A stretch of DNA of 15,625 nt, taken from JAWLFY01 sp964462125 (GTDB lineage: Bacteria; Planctomycetota; Planctomycetia; Pirellulales; Pirellulaceae). Location of the stretch: contig CAYWXT010000122.1 of the NCBI GenBank assembly GCA_964462125.1, positions 1 to 15,625 on the forward strand. The letters run 5' to 3'. Below the pieces are notes generated by a model. That model was not told where the DNA came from. It did no database searches and saw nothing but the letters and a program-made list of their open reading frames with translations. The first letter of the stretch is position 1. Every line of letters begins with the position of its first letter. Positions 1-6,409 of this stretch are shown here, in pieces. The position numbers and the translations under genes are program-made.

Positions 1-2
1 TT

Positions 3-54
3 CCGGCGGTGCGCTGCGCGACCGCCGGCTACCATCTTGCAACCCCTTCGGGGT
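3..54. repeat. Twin GC-rich hairpins at window edge
   Basis: Two adjacent stem-loops are visible. The first has perfect 8-bp arms (CCGGCGGT at 3-10, ACCGCCGG at 21-28). The second has 5-bp arms (ACCCC at 42-46, GGGGT at 50-54) around a TTC loop. They lie just past the 3' end of the ISL3-like transposase remnant. The style is that of the dispersed non-coding repeats found in Planctomycetes genomes. Whether this exact unit recurs in the host genome cannot be seen here. It could also act as a terminator for minus-strand transcription, but no T-run follows. Confidence 0.55.
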
Positions 55-68
55 AGACACCCGCTTCG

Positions 69-682
69 TCAGCAGAATCTGTGTTTCCTTTCCGGCTCTG
101 GAAGCTTTCCGAGCTGGTGATACAGGGCGATTTCGATCGTTTCATAGGATTTGAAACCGTACGCCTTTTTCATCGCCAGCTTCGCCTTGGCGTTCATGCC
201 CTCCACACTGCTGTTTGAAATCTCTCCACGCGCTCGGAACCAGTGCAAAAGTATCGTGCGGTGGCTCCGAATCACCGAACTTTTTCATCACGTGAAAACG
301 ATTAAAAATGTGAACGGCATTCTCAACCTTTTCCGCAATCACGTTCATGTACTGACGCCACATGTCCGTGCAGATGAACCGCAAGCCGCGGATCGAAGAC
401 TCCGGAATTGTGCTGAAGAAGCCCCGCAGCCAGGACAGTTCACTCGCCGCATCGCGTAGACAAAGAACACCGGGATCGCCCACAATGGAACGAACTCAAA
501 CCAACGTTCGCTGAGCCGGTCGTAGCAGGACCTTTGCGACCACAGTCGCTGCACACCGGACTGCTACGTCCATGCGACCGTAGCCACACGAGAATCTTGG
601 ACCGGTCCTCTGAGAAACGAACGTCCTCGTAGACGAATCCCATTTGCTTTTCGACGTGATTCAGGATAGCTTTAAGTTGCAT
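69..682 (-). pseudogene. ISL3-family transposase, fragmented
   Basis: This is the wreck of a transposase of the ISL3 family (DDE type), whose intact members are about 400 residues or more. Four pieces in order can be read on the minus strand in changing frames. An N-terminal piece (682 to about 530) has MGFVYEDVRF and a CSDCG zinc-finger-like pair. A second (about 540-430) has FFVYAMRRVNCPGCG, the next part of the zinc-binding region. A core piece (about 455-280) has RFICTDMWRQYMNVIAEK and FNRFHVMKKF, matching the family's DMW..Y and DRFH motifs, although the DRFH aspartate reads Asn. A C-terminal piece (275-69) has SSVEGMNAKAKLAMKKAYGF and ends LPEPERKHRFC. At least three frame changes and the loss of most of the DDE core rule out activity. 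Terminal inverted repeats were not found. Confidence 0.82.
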
Positions 683-770
683 CTTGTCCGGTGGGGGTTG
701 GCGGATGATGTTCTAACCACCAATACCCGATACGCCGGCAAGATGCACTTTTGGGACAAGCGTTGGGCTA

Positions 771-874
771 GCTGCCTTCGTTGGAGCCGGCCGTCGGTCG
801 CTCGCCCTGTTCGAGCGCAGCGAGTGGGCGACCGACGGCCGGAGGAGACGAAGGGCAGCGACTGCCTTTGTTGG
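771..874. repeat. Long hairpin repeat flanked by 13-nt direct repeats
   Basis: A perfect 15-bp inverted repeat (CCGGCCGTCGGTCGC at 787-801 against 828-842) extends inward to 805/824 if G-T pairs are allowed. On both sides lies a 13-nt direct repeat with one mismatch: CTGCCTTCGTTGG at 772-784 and CTGCCTTTGTTGG at 862-874. A diverged inverted copy of the same motif sits at about 847-856. The 683-999 interval otherwise shows no gene. The unit looks like a REP-like or MITE-like dispersed repeat, without a visible transposase of its own. Confidence 0.6.
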
Positions 875-999
875 TGAGGCCCGAGCGGAGCCCCGCCCCC
901 CTCAGCACCTCACCCCAATTGACCAAAGAAACCGCCCACAAATTCTGCGGAACACCCAAAACTTAAAGCAAGCATACCAAAAACAAGGGCACATCAGCG

Positions 1000-1509
1000 A
1001 TGGCGTATAAGTTTTGCAGAAATTGCTGTTGGGCAATTGCTTTTCTCGGTGCATTTGGGTGTGCCATGGAACGCGAAAGGCAAACCTTTTTGTTGAGCAA
1101 TGAGCACGGAGAGGTCGACAGTCGGCATCGCCATGGCCGTGCAAGCAGCCGAGCGGTCGTTCATGAAAACAATCTTGTATTTTCATTTCTTCCTAAAACG
1201 AAAGATGATAACGTTTTCGATATGCAGATTTTAGCTAAGCCAAGTGGGCACCGCGAAGACACCATATCGATATCAGGCGTGAAAATCATTGCGGTTGACG
1301 GTCGCGAGCTCCCTATTCCCATCGAGCTTCGTACTACGCGTGTTGTGCACCCCGATGAGCCAGAAGACGGTATGATCAAGAATTTTCAAGTCGATCTAAG
1401 TGACGGTCCGTTGCCGATGTTGCTGTTATTGGAGGTATCGGTAGATGGCGATCCTGTGCGGCTATGGTTTTCGAGGTCAACAGTGTCTGTTCCATTTAAC
1501 ATCAAGTGA
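1000..1509 (+). CDS. Hypothetical protein, putative lipoprotein
   Basis: The function is not recognised. The 169-residue product starts with a short basic stretch and a hydrophobic segment (about residues 9-20) ending in FGC. Cys21 could be a lipid-attachment residue, but the -3 position is Ala and the lipobox is imperfect. The rest has no membrane segment and reads as a mixed beta-rich domain, with alternating hydrophobics such as ISGVKIIAVDG and LPMLLLLEVSVDG, so a periplasmic or surface beta-sandwich is plausible. An AAGGG about ten bases before the ATG is a possible ribosome-binding site. The base composition is visibly AT-richer than the genes right of position 4960, and the next gene downstream shares this. 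Confidence 0.6.
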   Translation: MAYKFCRNCCWAIAFLGAFGCAMERERQTFLLSNEHGEVDSRHRHGRASSRAVVHENNLVFSFLPKTKDDNVFDMQILAKPSGHREDTISISGVKIIAVDGRELPIPIELRTTRVVHPDEPEDGMIKNFQVDLSDGPLPMLLLLEVSVDGDPVRLWFSRSTVSVPFNIK

Positions 1510-1622
1510 CAGCGGGAGACGCGATTGCATCAGTAGGAGACGTCGAAACGCAAATCCGCGCGGTGCAAAAGTCTCGTCACGCCGAAACCCCACGAATTTT
1601 AGAGCCAGCTACGGACGAGAAA

Positions 1623-1639
1623 ACGGTGTCCGACACCGT
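1623..1639. repeat. 17-bp near-perfect palindrome
   Basis: ACGGTGTC at 1623-1630 and GACACCGT at 1632-1639 form perfect 8-bp arms around one central C. The site lies in the 247-bp gap between two small low-GC genes, about 118 bases before the downstream ATG. It may be an operator, or a copy of a mobile GGTGTC-N-GACACC repeat of a kind that recurs in many bacterial genomes. Only one copy was noticed in this window. Confidence 0.5.
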
Positions 1640-1756
1640 CTTGACAATCTGAAGCACCGGGTGCAACCGATTGGTAAATTTGCGCGGTGCGGGGTTAATC
1701 ATGACGCTTAACTGCCGCACGTTCCACATATCACACTCACTGCAGGCAACCGCACA

Positions 1757-2227
1757 ATGCGAATCACGTCAGTTGACAAACGGTTATTGCAATTAAAACG
1801 GTTGCACGGTGAATTCCCGTGTGATCGTAGCACGCGAATATGGCGTCTCGTCATCATGGCGTTTTGCTGGTTGTTAACGCCGGCCCTTGGTGTGGGCGCA
1901 CTATGGGAAAAAATCGAGGAAGGCCTTTTTCTGTCGCCTGGGATAAATGCCGTCGTTTCAATCACCACATCACTACTGTTAATTTGCTTCGTCTTATGGT
2001 TTGGTTATCTTGGCTGGCTGCAGAAGGGACATCGGTATGTAATCTCCAATGGGAAGATTGCCTCCATAGGACGCCGAACCCTTTGGACGGTGGACTTGGC
2101 GAATATATGCGAGATTCGAGCGGGTCAACGAGGAAATTCCAACATATGGTGGCTGGTAACGCCACAAGGGGAGCGAGGCCTTATATTGTACCGGTCTCTT
2201 CGTGCGCAACTTGATCGAACGGACTGA
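1757..2227 (+). CDS. Hypothetical two-TM membrane protein, PH-like C-terminus
   Basis: A 156-residue protein with a basic N-terminal cytosolic stretch (1-28) and two predicted membrane helices (about 29-49 and 63-87). A C-terminal soluble part follows (about 90-156), reading KGHRYVISNGKIASIGRRT and later LANICEIRAGQRG. Two helices followed by a segment containing Y-x-[IV]-[ST]-x-G-K-I is the layout of small bacterial PH-domain membrane proteins (YdbS-like/bPH). The match is to general pattern only and the C-terminus would be a short example. Its composition is AT-rich, like the gene at 1000-1509. No good Shine-Dalgarno is seen before the ATG. It ends directly against a degenerate minus-strand fragment. 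Confidence 0.55.
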   Translation: MRITSVDKRLLQLKRLHGEFPCDRSTRIWRLVIMAFCWLLTPALGVGALWEKIEEGLFLSPGINAVVSITTSLLLICFVLWFGYLGWLQKGHRYVISNGKIASIGRRTLWTVDLANICEIRAGQRGNSNIWWLVTPQGERGLILYRSLRAQLDRTD

Positions 2228-2324
2228 GGCGAATGGTGTCAGTGTGTGCCCATGCTCTGCGTGGGAACGCACCCCCGGCCGCTCCGCGGCCCATCTCGCT
2301 GGCGCCACGACAATAGTAGCGTTC

Positions 2325-2550
2325 GAAAGGTGTTTTGGCATGCTCGGTGGTGACCACGACGGTCGACTGGGACTCGTTTCCGCCGCCGGCTTGGACAACG
2401 GGAGCGACCCGGACGACGTGCCCCTGGAAGGTCTGTTCCGGATAGGCGTGGGCCTTGAGAAACACCGGCTGCTCGTTCTGGCCGTCCCCGATTTCCTTTT
2501 CAGGGATTCCGATCTTCGCCACCAAGCCTTCTTCGAAAGGATGCAGCCGC
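2325..2550 (-). pseudogene. HlyD-type membrane fusion protein, internal fragment
   Basis: About 70 residues in one minus-strand frame read EEGLVAKIGIPEKEIGDGQ, then PVFLKAHAYPEQTFQGHVV, then RVAPVV and STVVVTTE. This resembles the end of the barrel-sandwich (lipoyl-like) domain followed by the beta-barrel domain of HlyD/RND-type periplasmic adaptor proteins. In that family the phrase P-E-x-x-F-x-G-x-V-x-x-I-A-P is typical. Beyond TEHAKTPF the sequence loses all resemblance, and upstream it joins another fragment out of frame. Neither the N-terminal anchor nor the coiled coil is present, so this is a remnant. Confidence 0.55.
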
Positions 2551-2710
2551 ACTGCAGGCAGTAATCCAGCAGGTCCAGATGCTCCAGCTCGCGCTGCACA
2601 TCGTCGAGTGAGTCGGCCCCAGAGGACCGAGCCAGTTCGTCCAGCAACAGTTTCGCGAAGCGAGCCCGAAGTCGTTCCACGGTTTTGCGAATCGTGTCGG
2701 GATTCAGCGG
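2546..2710 (-). pseudogene. Probable ECF sigma-factor C-terminal fragment
   Basis: A minus-strand stretch encodes DTIRKTVERLRARFAKLLLDEL, then a short acidic linker and DDVQRELEHLDLL. Planctomycete ECF-type sigma factors often end in such a helix (RLRxRFxxLLRxE) followed by an acidic piece of the form E-x-E-L-x-x-L. No start codon, sigma-2 region or -10-binding residues are present, so only the tail survives. It is in a different frame from the HlyD-like fragment that follows on the same strand, and the two overlap at about 2546-2550. A coiled-coil part of the same HlyD-like gene is the main alternative reading. Confidence 0.33.
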
Positions 2711-3764
2711 CGGGTCTCGCTCGCCGGTTCATTGACTTGGATCAACACCGCTTGGTGTCCGGGGCCCGGCGCCTTCAATTCCAAGGTCCCGGCCGCCGGA
2801 ACACGCTCGGTTTCTCGCCAACCGCTGTTTTCGATGTCCCTCCAACGAACCTGCAACTCTCCCTGAGCGTCGGAGAGATCGAGTGTCACGTCGCCGCCAT
2901 CGGGAAAATAAACAGCGTATCGTTTGCCCGGTTTGGCGAGGCAGTAAGCTTCGTTACTTTCACGGTCTCCTAAGAGATCGTTGCGTGGTTCGCAGACAAA
3001 GACATCCATCGCGTCGGCAAGTGCGCGGGCACTGCGGAGGTGAGCCTGGGCATCGGCACTGAGGCCCCGTCCGGCCGGCGGGCGGTGGAACCGAGCCGAC
3101 GCCGCGCCGCCCAGCACATTTCGCCAAAAGCATTCCTCTCCGGTCCGATAGCCCCCCGTCCAGCCAACCGCATCACCGCCGTAGATCTTCGTGTTGTTGA
3201 TCGGGCGGGGGTGTTTTGCCAAATGGCCGCGAAGGTGTAATTGACGTTGTTGGCCGGATTGAAAGGCTGCAGCGACCAGCCGCCTTGTTCGCCCGAAAGC
3301 TGGTAGTAATCGTGCGGATCCCATAACTCGATCTGCACGATGATGCTTCGGTCCTTAGCCAATGTCAGCAACGTGTCGAGCCGCTCCCAATAGACAGTGT
3401 TGAAGCGATCCAGATCGAACAGTCCCGTATCCGGATCCCGGTGGAATGGGAAGACGTTCCCGGCATCGCGTGCGCTCATCGTGTTGCGAACATAGTTACC
3501 GCCGGCGGAGACCAGCAGATCCAAATGCGTTTCAAGCGTATCGCCGGGTTCAAGTCCAGTTGGGTTGTTGAACAGGTTGTCCTGTCCGCTGCCGCCCAGC
3601 AGCAGCACAGGCTCTCCCTCGTACTGCCAATAGAAAGGATTCGCGCCATAGGGTTGGATGCGTGTTGCGCCGTCAGCAAACGCTGCTCCGCCGCCCCAGA
3701 CGCCGAAGCACGCCAACACAAGGGCCATGCCGAGGCAGCGAACACAGTTGTCTCTTACAGACAT
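2704..3764 (-). pseudogene. Secreted glycoside-hydrolase-like protein with internal deletion
   Basis: The start (3764) has a clear signal peptide: MSVRDN..., a hydrophobic core, then AAFADG. A TIM-barrel N-terminal half follows, with FYWQYEGEPVLLLGGSGQDN, then GNYVRNTMSARD, VQIELWDPHDYY and WSLQPFNPANNVNYT. The C-terminal half appears in another frame: HPRPINNTKIYGGD, FWRNVLGGAASARFHRPP, MDVFVCEPRND, then a beta domain resembling the 'putative collagen-binding domain of a collagenase' family (YAVYFPDGGDVTLDLSD). Relatives carry a longer middle section, estimated at about 100 residues, containing catalytic acids. It is absent between NNVNYT and the HPRP motif, and the join at about 3229-3238 is out of frame. 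The C-terminal part ends with a stop at 2704. The gene is dead as full-length hydrolase; a truncated secreted N-terminal product is conceivable. Confidence 0.75.
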
Positions 3765-4027
3765 TTCTGATCTCTTGTTCTGACAGAGCCTGGCGGCTCG
3801 ACACCGTCACCACGTTAAACAGCAGGACGGCAACGCAAAAACTAGAATTGGTCCCGAGTGTAGCATTTCGGTTTCTGCCGGTCAAATTTTCACGGAAGTG
3901 CCCGGCACTCGTTAGGAGAACTGGGCAGACCCTTCAGTTGCAAATAAACGGCGGCTGACAGCGATCTGAGCCCCGATTTTCCGCACCGAACCAGCCTTCT
4001 GGCTCTCTCCCACGGATTTCATGTTAC

Positions 4028-4708
4028 GTGAAGCATCGGCCGCAAAAATTGTTTCTTCAATTGATCCTGCATTTGTTGCTTCGATTTCGCAGTTTGAGGA
4101 ACGTGGACTGCTATCAAGATGATCCTCTGGTGCAGCGCGTGCTTGGCTTGGGACGGGGCGCCGATCCCTCGACCATCAGTCGCACATGTTGCGAGATACG
4201 ACGGATGCAGAGACTGCTTCCCTGCGACGCCTCATGTCGGCCCAAGTACTCGGGCGACTGCAGGCACTGGCGTTGCCGCGCATCACGCTCGACTTTGACG
4301 GATCGGTGCAATCGACGACGCGACGTGCTCAGGGCACGGCAGCAGGTCTTAACAAGCGGATCGCAGGAAGGCATATCCGGCGCGTTGAAGACCGATGTTG
4401 CAATGAGGCATGTTCCTGTGCGTACGCGAAACGGAAATCAGGCGTATCTCATAGCGGGCTTGATGGGGCACAACCTGCTGCGTGAATTGCAAATGCGGCA
4501 GCGGCCACCTCAGTGCAGCACGACAGCAAAACGCGCGGCGCTCTGGGTGTTTGAGCACGCAGGAACTCTACGACGGCGAGTGTTTCAGAGAGATGGTAAG
4601 CTGACGCGACCGAGTGGTCGCCTTATACTGACCATCAACGCGTCGGAACCGGTTCAGCAACAGATTCTCTGCCTTCGGGATGCCGCATCGGAAAAGGCGG
4701 CCGCCTGA
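4028..4708 (+). pseudogene. IS1380-family transposase, frameshifted and deleted
   Basis: The N-terminal part reads DDPLVQRVLGLGRGADPSTISR. The reading then shifts frame at about 4185-4192 and continues LRDTTDAETASLRRLMSA, then LPRITLDFDGSVQSTTRRA. LDFDGSVQ carries the first catalytic Asp of the IS1380 DDE transposases. After AAGLNK (about 4355) a large part of the catalytic core is missing, and reading resumes in the first frame with NGNQAYLIAGLMGHNLLREL and LTRPSGRLILTI, the family's C-terminal motifs. Intact members are over 400 residues and about half remains here. The first reading frame has no ATG exactly where expected, so the 5' edge is uncertain. Terminal inverted repeats were not identified. 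Confidence 0.78.
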
Positions 4709-4719
4709 GACGCGTTTTT

Positions 4720-4836
4720 TGCAACGTTGGGGTTGAGAAACACGGCCTTTCAGAAAGCCACCCGCAGCGGCTCGCCGCCATGAAACAACAATTGGCCGAG
4801 CAACAGGCCAAAGACAACGACGCGGTGCCGGAGTAA
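4720..4836 (+). pseudogene. Probable sulfatase C-terminal scrap
   Basis: A short open stretch ends at a TAA (4834-4836) and reads SHPQRLAAMKQQLAEQQAKD followed by NDAVPE. It resembles the C-terminal helix of planctomycete arylsulfatases (N-x-x-x-x-HPE-x-x-x-x-L-x-x-Q-L). No upstream sulfatase domain or CxPxR motif is present, since the IS1380 remnant lies immediately 5'. The likeliest reading is the tail of a gene truncated by transposition and later decay. Identification rests on one short helix. Confidence 0.3.
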
Positions 4837-4948
4837 CCACCTCCCGCGAGTCAACCGAGCGTGGCGGGTGCAAAATGCGCCGGTTTCATGCCAAGTCCGA
4901 CCTAGCCTAGTGGCTTCATCCATGTTTTGAGACAGAGCCTAGCCATAC

Positions 4949-4955
4949 AAAGGAA
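4949..4955 (+). promoter_or_regulatory. Ribosome-binding site for FG-GAP-like gene
   Basis: AAAGGAA ends six bases before the ATG at 4962. It is one of the clearest Shine-Dalgarno sequences in the window and supports that start. Confidence 0.6.
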
Positions 4956-4961
4956 CATATA

Positions 4962-6278
4962 ATGAAACGTTTGACATCGATAAGCTGGTCCCTGGGCCTC
5001 ACGGTGCTGATTGCTGTGGCGGCATTGGCCGCAAATGTGCGGGCTGAGCGGCCGGCCACCGAAGCCGGCGCTCCGTTGCAGCGTCTCAAGTTGAAGTCGA
5101 TCGACCGAAGCCGTGTTGGAAAAGCCATGCCCGATTCCTCGGCCGCCATGGATATCGACAGCGACGGACAGGTGGAGATTCTGACCTCGATGCAGGACGC
5201 ACACGGTCACCCCGAAGTTCTGTTGTACAAGCGAACAGACGAGGGTCGGTGGGATCGCACTTCCATCGGCATCGTCAAACGACACCAGGAAGAGATCGAA
5301 TGGGTCGCCATCGGCAGACCGTTCCCGGGGGATCCGCAGCTCTGCGTCGCCGCTTCGGTTCAGCATAAAGACGATGGCTTGGTCGTGTTTCGGCTTCGGG
5401 AACCGGGGCTGTCACCGTTCGACTCGGACCATTGGGAACAAGGCGTGGCCAAGGAATTCGCGGGGCAGGGACTCGTATTTCACGACCTGACCGGCGACGG
5501 CGCCGACGAGCTGATCTACGCCACGCAAGCTGGCAACGAACTGGGCATCCTCAAAGCCAACAAGGACGGCAACCCGATGAAGAAATCTGGGTGGACCGAC
5601 CACATCATCGACAGCGGAAACAAACGGTCCTGGTGGTGGCTCGACGGCAAGTTCTACGATTTGAACGGCAACGGACTTGATAACGATTTCTTTATCTCCA
5701 CGCGGCGGTACGGCGGCAGTGACCTGGGCATGTGGAAAGTCGTGCAGACCCAGCCAAACGACCTTTCCTCCTACCGCGTGGAAGAGATACACAACGGCAA
5801 CTCGCTTGTTTTTGACACCGGCTACTTGTTTTCAAACGATCGCGATCGCCAGCCAGACATCGTGATGGTCAATTACAAGGTAAAACAAATCAATCTGTTC
5901 GATGGCGGCAACGATTACGCCGTCACCCGCGTTCCGTTTAATGGGGCGCCCTGGAACGTGAAGATTCTTCCGTTTTTGGGTGGTGCGCGCGATGCGTTCG
6001 TGGTTGCGGCGGCGAAAAGCCCCGCGTTGTTCTGGTCCTATCAGTGGCGAAACGGGGCTTACGAGGCGCGCAAGGAAACAGGTTACGCCGGAGATTATGG
6101 CCACCCGATGGACGGATTATTTACCATCACCGACGTGGACGGCGACGGCGAACTGGAATGCATCACGCCGGATTCCTCACGCAGCAACAAATCCAAGGGC
6201 CTATCCTACCTGAAGGCAGTTCCAGCGGCCGAAGATAATCCCGGAGCGAAGGCCGTTGACCGCTTCACGCTGAAATGA
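4962..6278 (+). CDS. Secreted FG-GAP/VCBS-like beta-propeller protein
   Basis: This is a 438-residue exported protein. Residues 1-28 are a signal peptide (KR, hydrophobic core, cleavage likely after VRA). The mature part contains four Asp-rich calcium-binding-like loops of the D-x-[DNT]-x-[DN]-G type: DIDSDG (64-69), DLTGDG (175-180), DLNGNG (233-238) and DVDGDG (391-396). Each lies near hydrophobic strands, as in FG-GAP/VCBS repeat propellers (integrin alpha-like). These repeats usually mediate surface or carbohydrate binding, and no catalytic motif is recognised, so the substrate is unknown. The start is supported by a good ribosome-binding site. The gene is intact despite lying right beside IS and sulfatase debris, and converges with the giant gene to its right, leaving 131 bases between them. 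Confidence 0.78.
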   Translation: MKRLTSISWSLGLTVLIAVAALAANVRAERPATEAGAPLQRLKLKSIDRSRVGKAMPDSSAAMDIDSDGQVEILTSMQDAHGHPEVLLYKRTDEGRWDRTSIGIVKRHQEEIEWVAIGRPFPGDPQLCVAASVQHKDDGLVVFRLREPGLSPFDSDHWEQGVAKEFAGQGLVFHDLTGDGADELIYATQAGNELGILKANKDGNPMKKSGWTDHIIDSGNKRSWWWLDGKFYDLNGNGLDNDFFISTRRYGGSDLGMWKVVQTQPNDLSSYRVEEIHNGNSLVFDTGYLFSNDRDRQPDIVMVNYKVKQINLFDGGNDYAVTRVPFNGAPWNVKILPFLGGARDAFVVAAAKSPALFWSYQWRNGAYEARKETGYAGDYGHPMDGLFTITDVDGDGELECITPDSSRSNKSKGLSYLKAVPAAEDNPGAKAVDRFTLK

Positions 6279-6409
6279 TTCCTTCTATAGCAATATTCCT
6301 CCGGCGATGAAAAAGAGCAGCTCCATTGAGCCTGTCTCGTCCTTTGAGAAAGCCCGTGGGCGATGCCTGCGGTACTCAGTCCTGCCCCCCTTTTTCTGCG
6401 GACGAGTCC

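Noticed and set aside
4021..4122. Small frame reading MLREASAAKIVSSIDPAFVA, overlapping the IS1380 remnant
   Set aside because: It stops after 33 codons and uses the same DNA as recognisable transposase sequence in another frame; it may be shifted transposase N-terminus, but this cannot be decided.
4660..4700. Peptide CLRDAASE shared between the IS1380 remnant tail and the ISL3 remnant (about 440-465)
   Set aside because: The DNA identity is short and patchy and the surrounding sequences differ; treated as coincidence.
6340..6405. Possible terminator between the convergent FG-GAP-like and propeller genes
   Set aside because: A GGGC/GCCC pairing followed by CCCTTTTT exists, but the loop is long and the stem only about 4-5 bp, too weak to claim.
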